This document shows, piece after piece, positions 18,330 through 26,764 of a stretch of 64,000 bases of DNA (its first letter is position 1; each line of letters begins with the position of its first letter). Location of the stretch: NCBI RefSeq assembly GCF_004208415.1, contig NZ_CP035758.1:3162001-3226000 (forward strand), given 5' to 3'. The notes beneath the pieces are model-generated. The model was not told the origin of the DNA and did no database searches. It was given only the letters and a program-made list of their open reading frames with translations. The translations under genes and the position numbers were made by a program. This stretch comes from Ktedonosporobacter rubrisoli (GTDB lineage: Bacteria; Chloroflexota; Ktedonobacteria; Ktedonobacterales; Ktedonobacteraceae).

Positions 18330-18409
18330 AGCTATCCGACTGGGATGCTCAGATGATAGTGGGCGCACGAAGAGGGTAGCATATACTCGAAGAGAGCAGG
18401 TCGAAAAAG

Positions 18410-19564
18410 ATGGGGACACATTCAATAGCCCGGACAAGTGTGAGAGTTCCAACAAACAGTACTCTCCAAGAAAACATGGCGACCAGGGGAAGCAGTGTGA
18501 CAGAGAAACACAGGAAGATTGATCACGTTCACGAGGCTCAGATCAAAGATGGTACTGTCCATGGCCAATCCGAGAGTATCCTCGTGATCGAACCCTATCG
18601 CAGGGAGTTGCTCCTGCACTGTTATCGCCTCCTGGGGACATTGCACGATGCCGAGGATGCAGTGCAGGAAACCATGCTGCGAGCCTGGCGGCACTTTGAC
18701 ACATTCACGCCCAGGGGTCCGGAATCCCTGCGCACCTGGCTTTACACGATTGCAACCAACACCAGCCTCGATATCCTCAAGAAACGCTCAACGCGCACAC
18801 TGCCGACCGCAACCTCTCTTGCGTCCGACCCAACGAGGCCGGTTGCGCCCAGGAGTGCCGAAGTGCTCTGGCTTGAGCCTTTCCCTGACAGTTGGCTGAC
18901 GGAAGCAACCGAGAACCCGGAAGCACGCTATACCAGACAGGAGAGCGTTTCGCTGGCCTTTCTTACCGCCCTTCAGTTGCTCCCACCCCGCCAACGGGCA
19001 ATCTTGCTCCTTTCAGATGTGCTGGACTGGCGGGCAGTCGAGATCGCGCACCTGCTTGAGATCTCGGTCTCAGCGACAAACAGTGCCTTGCACCGCGCTC
19101 GGGTGACGCTTGAGAAGAACTATCACAGTGAGCAGCGAGAGATAGAACAGGTCCGCCGTGCTGATGCAGCAACGAATATGTTGCTCGCCCGCTATCTCCA
19201 AGCGTGGGAAACAGACGATGTGGATGGACTCGTGGCCCTTCTGAAAGAAGACGCGACGCTCTCCATGCCACCGGTCCCTTCGTGGTATCAGGGACGAGAA
19301 GCGGTTCGTGCTATTCTCCTTGCTGTCGTATTCCCATCGGGCAAACAGAAGCGGTGGCGTTTATTTCCGACGCACGCCAATGGACAGCCAGCTTTTGCCG
19401 TGTATCGAGCTGACGAAGCAACAGGGTTCTATCGAGCGTTTGCGCTTCAAGTGCTTGCCATCGATAGTTCACAGCGCGATCAGAGGCAGGTCGCCGATGT
19501 GACAGCATTCCTTAGTCCGAAGCTTGTTACCTCTTTCGGCTTCCCGCTTCAGCTCTCTCAATAA
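18410..19564 (+). CDS. ECF sigma factor with C-terminal SnoaL-like domain
   Basis: A sigma-70 family regulator of about 384 residues. Region 2 is clear (EPYRRELLLHCYRLLGTLHDAEDAVQETMLRAW), followed by the linker ending in VLWLEPFPDSWL that is typical of the long SigX5/SigG-like ECF group. Region 4 follows (LPPRQRAILLLSDVLDWRAVEIAHLLEISVSATNSALHRAR). The last 120 residues (LARYLQAWETDDVDGLVALL, WYQGREAVRAIL) form an NTF2/SnoaL-like domain that, in these groups, regulates the sigma factor in place of an anti-sigma partner; none is encoded nearby. The ATG used is the first in frame, and a start 22 codons later is possible. The inverted-repeat element upstream may have brought or removed promoter sequence. 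Confidence 0.9.
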   Translation: MGTHSIARTSVRVPTNSTLQENMATRGSSVTEKHRKIDHVHEAQIKDGTVHGQSESILVIEPYRRELLLHCYRLLGTLHDAEDAVQETMLRAWRHFDTFTPRGPESLRTWLYTIATNTSLDILKKRSTRTLPTATSLASDPTRPVAPRSAEVLWLEPFPDSWLTEATENPEARYTRQESVSLAFLTALQLLPPRQRAILLLSDVLDWRAVEIAHLLEISVSATNSALHRARVTLEKNYHSEQREIEQVRRADAATNMLLARYLQAWETDDVDGLVALLKEDATLSMPPVPSWYQGREAVRAILLAVVFPSGKQKRWRLFPTHANGQPAFAVYRADEATGFYRAFALQVLAIDSSQRDQRQVADVTAFLSPKLVTSFGFPLQLSQ

Positions 19565-19687
19565 ATGCAGCATCGCGCACTTGCACCCCATTGGTTTTTT
19601 GAGGACGGCTAGGCGACATCAACTGTGTGCCTGATCAGCAAACTCAGGATGAATTTCAAAAGGCTGCTTGATTACTTGACCGGCGCT

Positions 19688-20125
19688 CTAAGTACACTCA
19701 CAAGATCTTTTGGCTTGGGAGCCAATCACCGACAAAATTTTCTCTGGGCACCGATTGGAGCGGTCAAAGAACTCGTTGGCCGCAGCTAGCAGTGCCTGCC
19801 TCGTCTCAAAGCGCTCACAATGGGTGACTTCCCGCCGAAAATGCCTCCACAGCATTTCGATGGGATTCAACCACGGGCTGTAAGTGGGCAGATACAGCAA
19901 GACCAGGTGCCCTGCTGCTGCCCGCACGACCTCCTCAACCTCGTCATCCTCATGAGTATCGGCGTTATCCCAGGCCACATAGATTGTTCTGGTTGGGTGC
20001 TCGTCCAGCCCACAGATTGTGCAACGAGATGTCTCGTCTGAGAAAAAATGGTGGGGAATGACCACATCGAAAGGGGTGAAGAAGAACGAATGACTATAGC
20101 CCTTGATTGAGAGGGTTTGGAACAA
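19688..20125 (-). pseudogene. IS630-type transposase, C-terminal fragment
   Basis: The reverse strand encodes the end of an IS630-like DDE transposase: the second Asp region in YVAWDNADTHEDDEVEEVV and the third acidic residue in LLYLPTYSPWLNPIEMLWRHF. The N-terminal helix-turn-helix and the first catalytic Asp are missing because the next gene starts where they should be. No terminal inverted repeat was recognised. Confidence 0.65.
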
Positions 20126-20149
20126 CAGGAATTGAGAAGGAAGGATATC

Positions 20150-20752
20150 ATGCGGAAAATCATTGTCTTCAACATCATCTCACTGGATGGGTATCACACC
20201 GGGCCAAACAACGAGGTCTCGGTTATGTTCCCAATGATGGGCGGCGTCTTCGACACCTATAATGCCGAACTGCTGCGTACAGCCGACGTGCATCTTGTGG
20301 GCCGTATTTCTTTCGAGCTGTTCCAGAGTTTCTGGCCCAAGGTCGCTGAGAATCCTGACTCGGAGGAGTGGACTTCCGAACAGAGGGAGCTCTCACAAGC
20401 GGGCAGGTCCGTCAAGGCCATCGTCGTCTCAGATACGCTTTCAGGAAATAGGCCCGATATCCGCATCATCAGGCGTGCAGACGCGAACGCGCAGATTGCC
20501 GAGCTCAAACGCCAACCAGGCAAAGATATTTTGATTACCGGGAGCAGAACGCTTTGGAACGATCTGCTGGCGCATGATCTGGTTGATGAGATCCATTTGA
20601 TGATTGGCAATGTGGTCTTAGGAGAAGGAGTCCCTGTCTTCGTGGGCAAACCACCCGCATCGCTTCGGCTCATCGACGTCCGCACCTGGGAGCATTCTGA
20701 CAATGTGCTCCTGCGCTATGGAGTTCGCCGAGCAGGTGTGGAAACGAGGTGA
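20150..20752 (+). CDS. Dihydrofolate-reductase-like protein (RibD C-terminal family)
   Basis: A 200-residue NADPH-binding reductase-like protein. The ATG at 20150 follows GAAGGAAGGA and starts the typical strand MRKIIVFNIISLDGY. Further family features are the segment DVHLVGRISFELFQSFWP, the mid-protein strand KAIVVSDTL, and ILITGSRTLWNDLLAHDLVDEIHLMIGNVVLGEGVPVF near the C-terminus. Such stand-alone RibD_C proteins are common in Chloroflexota and Actinobacteria, and few have known substrates. It is one of two such proteins in the window (the other near 45.5 kb). The gene starts right at the broken end of an IS630 remnant. Confidence 0.9.
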   Translation: MRKIIVFNIISLDGYHTGPNNEVSVMFPMMGGVFDTYNAELLRTADVHLVGRISFELFQSFWPKVAENPDSEEWTSEQRELSQAGRSVKAIVVSDTLSGNRPDIRIIRRADANAQIAELKRQPGKDILITGSRTLWNDLLAHDLVDEIHLMIGNVVLGEGVPVFVGKPPASLRLIDVRTWEHSDNVLLRYGVRRAGVETR

Positions 20753-21406
20753 CCAATGCCATCACGCTCCTTGTCCGCGAAGAGCAGACAAGGGGACTAC
20801 CCACAGATCTCCCCCTCGTGGGCTGGTCGAGTGATCCAGGACCATTTTCCGGGGAAATGCGCTTCCTGACATTGGCTCAACCAACGTTCTTCACACGCGG
20901 GTGAGGCCAATACTCACGCTCGTTCACAGCAATGGGCAGAGAGAGGGCCAGGTGACCAGGATAACGCTCATGAAACGCATGATGTTTGGCAGGGCAGGCC
21001 TTGCCCTCCTACGTCAGCATGGAGGACATGCTCTCTAACCCAACAATGTTCGTTGCATGGAGCCGTCGTGAGGAAAAGAATGACTCTTTTGACTCCAAGA
21101 TCGTTGAGAAAGAGGAAGCATGTGTTGAACTTGAGTGCCCACTGAGATGGTAGGCTCCCGGTGCGCTCAAGTGAGCGACTTGCAGGAAGTCACAAAGGAA
21201 AGAGCATCGATGGAATTAGATTGGTTAGAGCAATCCCCTCACATTCGCAGCTTGTATCGCCCCTGGCAAACCTGGCGATGGATACGAGGAAAACGTCATT
21301 GAGGCTAGCGAGGCGCGGCTGGTTATGGCTCCATCACGTCCAAGGCCCTAAAAGGCAGAGGATCTGGACTCCTTGCGGACCCTCTGCTTCTTTGCAAGGA
21401 GGTATC
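20753..21406. other. Degenerate region, no intact gene
   Basis: About 650 bases with open stretches in several frames but no start with a ribosome-binding site and no recognised domain. It lies between a real gene and a truncated transposase, so it is probably decayed mobile-element sequence. Confidence 0.35.
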
Positions 21407-21766
21407 ATGAGCAGTATCACTGATGCGCTCGTCACCATCCAGACCTCTTCCCAATCGATGCCTTCGACTCCACCGTGGTTTGGGGAAGTGGCTATGGCTG
21501 CGCACTCCCTTCGGCACGTAGGTGTGCTCTCGACGATTGAAGAGCGGGTGCGCTTCGCCCTGTGCCGGTTTGGCCAGTATGACGTGATTGACTTTGTGGT
21601 CGTGTTGCTGGGATACACCATCAGTGGTGAACGTACCCTGGACGCGCTCATAGAATGCGTCCAGCCGTTTGCGGCCTCATTCATGGTGCTTTTCGGGCGC
21701 GAACGCCTCATCGTTCGACGCTAAGTCGTTTTCTCGCGGTGCTGGGCCAAGCGACCGTACGGCCTT
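21407..21766 (+). pseudogene. Transposase N-terminal fragment (DDE type)
   Basis: An ATG after GGAGGTATC begins about 105 residues with YDVIDFVVVLLGYTISGERTLDALIE and PFAASFMVLFGRERL, ending at a TAA. A +1 frame continues with HRSTLSRFLAVLGQATV. This layout (a short leader, a helical domain, then RSTLSRFL) is familiar from transposases abundant in Ktedonobacteria, but I cannot name the IS family with certainty. The catalytic domain is missing; the sequence changes into the intergenic repeat that precedes the LacI gene. Confidence 0.5.
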
Positions 21767-21768
21767 GC

Positions 21769-21950
21769 CACCAGGAGCGAGGGTGCAGGAAGCGCAGCGT
21801 CCCTGCCAGGGTTGCCTCCCCACTGGACAGGGAACGGGGCAAGGAAGGTTGGAGAACTTCAGTCCCCACAACCTTCTTTTTCTCTTTTTGCCTGCCGCAG
21901 GAGGCGAAAAGTGGAGAGCCCTGGGCACTGCTCCAACTTCACTTGACAGC
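21769..21950 (+). repeat. Intergenic repeat family, copy A (before lacI-type gene)
   Basis: Shares with the copies at 25450 and 26617 an ordered set of blocks: GGTGCAGGAAGCGCAGCG and CCTGCC, GACAGGGAACGG, GCAAGGAAG, an imperfect hairpin around AGAACTT, a pyrimidine tract (CCTTCTTTTTCTCTTTTTG), a second GC hairpin (CCTGCCGCAGGAGG), and a final TTGACA. In this copy the terminal TTGACA is the -35 box of the next gene. Confidence 0.6.
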
Positions 21951-21990
21951 AACAAGAAATTCATTTACAATCTTTATGTAAGCGCTTGCA
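21943..21990 (+). promoter_or_regulatory. Promoter and LacI-type operator of the sugar operon
   Basis: TTGACA (21943-21948), a 17-base spacer, then TACAAT (21966-21971) make a strong sigma-70-type promoter. At 21977-21990 lies TGTAAGCGCTTGCA, a near-perfect palindrome with the CG-centred AAGCGCTT core used by LacI/GalR proteins. It covers the expected transcription start, as needed for repression by the product of the gene that begins 24 bases later. Confidence 0.8.
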
Positions 21991-22013
21991 AAATATTTTC
22001 ATTGAGGTTGTAA

Positions 22014-23030
22014 ATGGATGCAAATTTAGCAGAAATTGCGCAAAAGGCTGGCGTTTCACTTGCCACAGCATCCCGAGCCCTTAACGGCAAGGGAGGCGTC
22101 AAGGCAGAGACGCGTGAGCGCGTCCTTGCTGTGGCCCAGGAATTGCGCTATACAGTCTCGATGGCCGCACGTAGTCTGGCCACTGCCCGCACAGAGACCA
22201 TCTGTTACGTCGTTCATCAGCGCCACGTCCCGCTTGATATTGATCCATTTTACTCCATCATTATGCATGGCATCGAGGCTGAACTCAGTCGCCAGGGCTA
22301 TCATTTATTGTTGACAACAATCAGTGACGAACAGTTCAAAGCTGATGGCATGTTTAAGCCTGTCGCGGAACGCAGAGTGGACGGCGTAATCCTGGCAGGG
22401 CCCGATATTGCGCCTAGCTTTATTCTCGCCTTGAAGCAGGCAGAGGTACCGCTCGTCTTAGTGGACAATACGCTGACCGCCGCGACTGTTGATGCCATCA
22501 ATAGCGACGATATTCTTGGCGGTAAGCAGGCAACCGAGCACCTGATCGCGCATGGTCATCAAACCATCGTTGCGCTGCTGGGCCCGGATGACTGGGCCAG
22601 TTCGTCGCAGCGTGGCCGTGGCTATCGTCGGGCAATGGTGGCCGCGAACCTTACCCCTTATCTCTTCCACGCTCATGATACCACCTTTGATACGGGTAAG
22701 CAGCTCATGAGCGAAGCCCTGGATGCCGTTCCCAACCTGACGGCCGTCTTCGCTGCTAACGACGCAATAGCGCTGGGCGCTATGCGAACTCTGAGCCAAC
22801 GGGGACGCCATGTCCCCGCTGATATTGCCATCATCGGCTTCGATGATACCAGTTTGAGCGCGTTGAGTACTCCTGCTCTGAGTACGGTGAAAGTATTTAA
22901 ACATGAAATTGGGCGACTCGCGGCTCACCGCATGCTCGATATCCTCTCAGAGGAGTCCACTCCTCCTGTTCAAATGCTTGTTGCGACCGAGTTGATCCCA
23001 CGTACTTCTTGTGGCTGCTCCTGGGAGTGA
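22014..23030 (+). CDS. LacI-family transcriptional repressor
   Basis: A 338-residue repressor. Residues 1-50 are a LacI helix-turn-helix and hinge (NLAEIAQKAGVSLATASRAL, with RVLAVAQELRY), and the rest is a periplasmic-binding-protein-like sensor domain with the dimer segments FTAVFAANDAIALGAMRTL-like and PADIAIIGFDDTSLSALSTP. The operator just upstream indicates autoregulation. It heads an operon of sugar importer genes and a GH130 enzyme, so its inducer is probably a manno-oligosaccharide or related sugar; this is inferred from context only. Confidence 0.94.
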   Translation: MDANLAEIAQKAGVSLATASRALNGKGGVKAETRERVLAVAQELRYTVSMAARSLATARTETICYVVHQRHVPLDIDPFYSIIMHGIEAELSRQGYHLLLTTISDEQFKADGMFKPVAERRVDGVILAGPDIAPSFILALKQAEVPLVLVDNTLTAATVDAINSDDILGGKQATEHLIAHGHQTIVALLGPDDWASSSQRGRGYRRAMVAANLTPYLFHAHDTTFDTGKQLMSEALDAVPNLTAVFAANDAIALGAMRTLSQRGRHVPADIAIIGFDDTSLSALSTPALSTVKVFKHEIGRLAAHRMLDILSEESTPPVQMLVATELIPRTSCGCSWE

Positions 23031-23143
23031 GGGCAGCTACGTCCAGAGGCTATGACCTGCTCTACAGTTCCTTTTAAAAATGGGAGCCCTATTTGGAACG
23101 GCAACATCTCTATCGTTCCGTCCGCTCATAAGGAGGATCGGCA

Positions 23144-24457
23144 ATGAAGCTGAAAGGTTATTTCCTTGTTTGCTCTCTTATTCTTTGTATGAGTACGTTT
23201 CTCTCGGCATGCGGTGGTGGTTCACAAGGAACTACTGGTTCCTCCACTGACATTACATTCTGGGCCGCCCCCAACCCACCTCAGAGCGCTTTTTGGGCTG
23301 AGATGGCAAAAGGTTATATGGCCCAACATCCTGATGTCAAGATTTCAGTAAAAGCTATTCCTGAGACGCCATCATCAGAAGCTGCCATTCAGTCTGCTCT
23401 GGCCGGAGGAGCGGGACCAACCGCTTCAGAGAATATCTTCACTGGCTTCGCGGCTCAGTTGCAGAGCTCGCAAGCTATTGTACCCCTTGACCAGATGCCA
23501 GGTTGGAATGACGTTGTGAAGGCACGCAATATGGCACAGACGATTGCTCCCTGGAAGCAGAGCGATGGCCATACCTACGTTATCCCCATGTATACGAATG
23601 CGATGATGCTTGGCTGGCGTATCGATATTCTCAAGCAATTAGGCTATAGCCAGCCACCTCGTACGTATAGCGAGATCCTCGCTCTGGGCGATAAGCTCAA
23701 GCAGAAGTTCCCAGATAAGTTTGTGTGGGCGAATGATGCACTTACCAAGGATACCTGGTGGCAGCGCTGGTTCGATTTCTTCACTTTCTATGATGCTGCC
23801 AGTAATGGGCAAGCGCTCTCCAGTGGCGGCAAGATCACAGCCAACGATCAGGCGGCCATCTCTACGCTGGCTTTCTTCAAGGATCTGGCTGCTAAACACC
23901 TGTTGCTCACGCAAACTGCCAATGATCCCTTTGAAAATGGCCTGTCGGTAATGAGCGTCCTGGGACCCTGGACGTTTGCTACCTGGCAGCAGAAATATCC
24001 GAACTTGCAATTGGATAAGAACTATGTGCTTTCTCCGATAGCAGTGCCCGATGACTATCCAGCCGATCAACCAGTAAAAACCTTTGCCGATGCCAAGGGC
24101 CTGGTCATCTATAAGCAGGCTTCCGATGAGCAGCAGAAAAAGGCCTGGGATTTCATCAAATGGGTGCTCTCTGATCCTGCGCATGATGTGAAGTGGCTAC
24201 AGACGACGACCTTGCCACCGGCACGCGATGACCTGAGCACAAACCCACAGTTCGCGGCGTTTTTTGCGAAGAACCCCGAACTTGTGCCATATGCAAAGAA
24301 CATTCCGAATGCGGTCCCGCCCCTTGCCGTCGCGAAATATACGGATCTACAGGTAGCATTGGGAGATCAGGCTATCATTCCGGTTGTGAAGGGGCAGAGT
24401 AGCCCTGCTCAAGGCTGGAATAATTGGAAAACAGCGGCCCAACCTCTGCTGAGTTAA
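23144..24457 (+). CDS. Sugar ABC transporter substrate-binding lipoprotein
   Basis: A 437-residue extracellular solute-binding protein of family 1. It has a signal peptide and a lipobox (LSAC, Cys at about residue 23) followed by a Gly/Ser linker. The start is fixed by AAGGAGG at 10 bases. The mature part begins DITFWAAPNPP and contains typical segments such as YVIPMYTNAMMLGWRIDILKQLGY, and ends with the helical C-terminal lobe (QPLLS). It captures the sugar outside the membrane and hands it to the two permeases that follow. A short inverted repeat (GGAACG...CGTTCC) lies 25-50 bases upstream of the start. No ATPase gene is in the cluster, so a shared MsmK-type ATPase must serve it. Confidence 0.93.
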   Translation: MKLKGYFLVCSLILCMSTFLSACGGGSQGTTGSSTDITFWAAPNPPQSAFWAEMAKGYMAQHPDVKISVKAIPETPSSEAAIQSALAGGAGPTASENIFTGFAAQLQSSQAIVPLDQMPGWNDVVKARNMAQTIAPWKQSDGHTYVIPMYTNAMMLGWRIDILKQLGYSQPPRTYSEILALGDKLKQKFPDKFVWANDALTKDTWWQRWFDFFTFYDAASNGQALSSGGKITANDQAAISTLAFFKDLAAKHLLLTQTANDPFENGLSVMSVLGPWTFATWQQKYPNLQLDKNYVLSPIAVPDDYPADQPVKTFADAKGLVIYKQASDEQQKKAWDFIKWVLSDPAHDVKWLQTTTLPPARDDLSTNPQFAAFFAKNPELVPYAKNIPNAVPPLAVAKYTDLQVALGDQAIIPVVKGQSSPAQGWNNWKTAAQPLLS

Positions 24458-24502
24458 TGGCGCTCTCCTCTTTGCGTATCCCTATTTTGAGAGGGTATTG
24501 TG

Positions 24503-25402
24503 ATGATTCAAGCTCAAAGTGAACGGAATACACAGCGCGCTTTCTCGCTGGGCGCGCGTTCAAGCAAAGGAGTTGGGAGGCGCAAGCGCCTCCCACGGGG
24601 CTACTGGTTGTATGTACTGGCTGTGCCCCTCCTCCTGATCATGGTTTTGCCCTATGCCTATCTGCTCGCGCAATCTCTCGCCCCCTGGAACCAGGTGGAC
24701 CGGGCGTTTTTCCCCACAGCTTTATCGCTGCGTTCCTACACATGGATTTTTTCTGGAGGAGGATATATTCCTCAGCCCTGGCTTCCAGCACTCTTCAACA
24801 GTTTTTTGGTTTCCACCGTTGACGCGGGAACTATCGTAATCTTCGGTGCTATGGCTGGCTATGCGCTTTCGATCCTCAAGTTTCGTGGCCAGGGCGCGGT
24901 CTACAATTTCATCCTTTTCCAGATGTTCTATCCAAGCATTATCCTGCTGGTCCCAACTTTCTTGATTATACGCTATCTCGGCCTCTACAACAGCTATTGG
25001 GCTATGCTCGTGCCGAAAGCAGTGAGCTTGTGGGCGATTTTTATGTTTACCAGCTTCTTCCGTTCGATCCCTATGGATTTTATCGAGGCGGCTCGTATCG
25101 ATGGGGCAGGGGAGCTGCGCATCATTTTTCGCCTGATGCTGCCTCTCTCGCGTTCCATCGCCACGATTATCTTCCTTTTTGTCTTTATGGAGCGCTGGAC
25201 CGAGTTAATGTGGGACCTGATTGTGATCAAAGAGCCGACACGGCAGACCTTGAATGTGCTCCTTGCGACAATGTTCGGTCCTTACGGAACCTACCCTGGA
25301 CCACTGTATGCCGCGGCCGCAATTCTGACATTTCCACTATTAGTGCTCTTTCTGGCGTTCAGCCGCAATTTTGTCAAAGGTGTTCAGATTGTCCTACGTT
25401 AG
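24503..25402 (+). CDS. Sugar ABC transporter permease, MalG type
   Basis: About 299 residues with six membrane helices. The cytoplasmic EAA loop, which docks the ATPase, reads FIEAARIDGAGELRIIFRLMLPLSRS. The MalG-like character comes from the N-terminal part (LPYAYLLAQSLAP, a long outer loop with a Trp/Pro-rich segment) and the short C-terminal tail. GAGGG lies 7 bases before the ATG; a GTG one codon earlier is also possible. Unusually, the MalG-type gene precedes the MalF-type one in this operon. The two are separated by about 300 bases containing an intergenic repeat. Confidence 0.9.
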   Translation: MIQAQSERNTQRAFSLGARSSKGVGRRKRLPRGYWLYVLAVPLLLIMVLPYAYLLAQSLAPWNQVDRAFFPTALSLRSYTWIFSGGGYIPQPWLPALFNSFLVSTVDAGTIVIFGAMAGYALSILKFRGQGAVYNFILFQMFYPSIILLVPTFLIIRYLGLYNSYWAMLVPKAVSLWAIFMFTSFFRSIPMDFIEAARIDGAGELRIIFRLMLPLSRSIATIIFLFVFMERWTELMWDLIVIKEPTRQTLNVLLATMFGPYGTYPGPLYAAAAILTFPLLVLFLAFSRNFVKGVQIVLR

Positions 25403-25449
25403 CCCACGCGATATGCACGTTTTTATAGATCACCAAGAAATGACGAGTG

Positions 25450-25640
25450 GAAAAGCGAAGGTGCAGGGAGCGCAGCGTTCCTGCCGGGATTACCTCTCCA
25501 CTGGAGAGGGTTCCCTGTCCCCCCAACAGGGAACGGAGCAAGGAAGTTTGCGGGGACGGAAGTTCCCCAAATTTCCTTTTCCTTCTCATCCCAGCCGCCG
25601 GAGGCGGCACACTCATCAAGCGAAGTTTGACAAAGCACTA
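25450..25640 (+). repeat. Intergenic repeat family, copy B (between permease genes)
   Basis: The most complete copy: GGTGCAGGGAGCGCAGCG, an ACAGGGAACGGAGCAAGGAAG block, GGAAGTTCCCC, a pyrimidine-rich tract, the hairpin GCCGCCGGAGGCGGC, and the tail CGAAGTTTGACAAAGCACTA. It splits the operon but lies on the coding strand and keeps all genes in the same direction. Confidence 0.65.
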
Positions 25641-25699
25641 GGCGGCAAAAAACGTGCACATAGCGTTAACCTCGATAGATATGAAGGGAGGAAGAAGCG

Positions 25700-26614
25700 A
25701 TGTTAAGCCTTGCTCGGTCAGAAAAGGGCAGCCTGCGAAGCTGGAGGAAGCAACTTCAGGGATGGAGCCTTGCCAGCCCTTATCTGATTTTTACCATCAT
25801 TTTCTTTGTGATTCCCTTACTCTGGAGCATCTTTCTGGTCTTCCAGAACTGGAATCTCATCTCACCAACGCCACAATTTATTGGTTTAGCAAATTTTCAG
25901 GAGGCTTTGACCAGTCCTCGTGTGCGCCAGGCTTTCTTTGTTTCGTATAAGTTTATGCTTTTCTTTATCCCTCTGGTGCTGGCTGCGTCGATTGGACTGG
26001 CTTTGATCCTGCATCATATCCCACGCTGGAAGGCGTTGTTCGCGGTAGGCTTTTTTCTGCCGTACCTGGCCTCGGGGGTAGTCTCTTCGTTGATTGTGCG
26101 CGGCTTCCTTTCTTACGATAGCGCCTTCAATGTGTTCTTGCGCTCTCATTTCGGAGCTTCGCCTGACTGGTTGGGCAATGGAACGCTTGCGACACTGGTC
26201 ATCGTGGTTATGCTCGTCTGGAAGCTCTCGGGGTACTACGCGCTGATCTTTTTATCTGGCCTGCAAGGAATTGCTCCCGAGATTTATGAAGCTGCCTCTA
26301 TCGATGGTGTATCCAGGTGGGCCAGCTTCTGGCGTATCACGCTGCCGCTGCTCTATCCCGCGTTTTATACCGTCCTCATTCTAGCCGTGGGTATGATGTT
26401 CTCCATTTTTACCGAGCCTTTCACGCTGACGAATGGAGGCCCGGACATGGCCACGCAAACCTGGCAATTAGAGATCTATTACCAGGCTTTCGATCAGTTT
26501 CGTTCCGGCTATGCCGCGACTATCGCGCTGATCAACGCTGTAGTCACTCTGTTGACGATTCTGATCATCCGCCGCCTGGTAGAGGCGTGGGGGCATCATT
26601 ACGGCTGGGATTAA
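25700..26614 (+). CDS. Sugar ABC transporter permease, MalF type
   Basis: A 304-residue permease with six predicted helices. It starts with a basic N-terminus (GSLRSWRKQL) before the first helix (SPYLIFTIIFFVIPLLWSIF-like). The EAA loop is EIYEAASIDGVSRWASFWRITLPLL. The central loop with TEPFTLTNGGP is typical of MalF/UgpA-type subunits. GGGAGGAAG precedes the ATG. It works with the MalG-type subunit and the lipoprotein to import an oligosaccharide. Confidence 0.92.
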   Translation: MLSLARSEKGSLRSWRKQLQGWSLASPYLIFTIIFFVIPLLWSIFLVFQNWNLISPTPQFIGLANFQEALTSPRVRQAFFVSYKFMLFFIPLVLAASIGLALILHHIPRWKALFAVGFFLPYLASGVVSSLIVRGFLSYDSAFNVFLRSHFGASPDWLGNGTLATLVIVVMLVWKLSGYYALIFLSGLQGIAPEIYEAASIDGVSRWASFWRITLPLLYPAFYTVLILAVGMMFSIFTEPFTLTNGGPDMATQTWQLEIYYQAFDQFRSGYAATIALINAVVTLLTILIIRRLVEAWGHHYGWD

Positions 26615-26616
26615 GA

Positions 26617-26735
26617 AGGGGGCTCCTCAAACGGGGCGGGGCATGGAAGTTCGGGGAACTTCCCGGGACCGCATTCCCTCCCTTACCGCCGCCGCAAGCG
26701 GCGCACCCCTCAAACGAAGATTGACAGAGCAGTAG
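26617..26735 (+). repeat. Intergenic repeat family, copy C (before GH130 gene)
   Basis: A shorter copy that keeps GGAAGTTCggggAACTTCC (a near-perfect hairpin), the pyrimidine tract, the GCCGCCGCAAGCGGC hairpin, and the tail CGAAGATTGACAGAGCAGTA. It ends 29 bases before the GH130 start codon. Confidence 0.65.
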
Positions 26736-26764
26736 CACTATATGCGCTGAAAGAAGGAGAATTT

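Noticed and set aside
21161..21406. Upstream extension of the transposase fragment as part of a 187-codon gene
   Set aside because: The ATG at 21407 has a good GGAGG site and starts the recognisable protein; the upstream residues do not resemble it.
23639..24184. 181-codon reverse frame inside the sugar-binding lipoprotein gene
   Set aside because: Antisense to a conserved gene, with no start signal.
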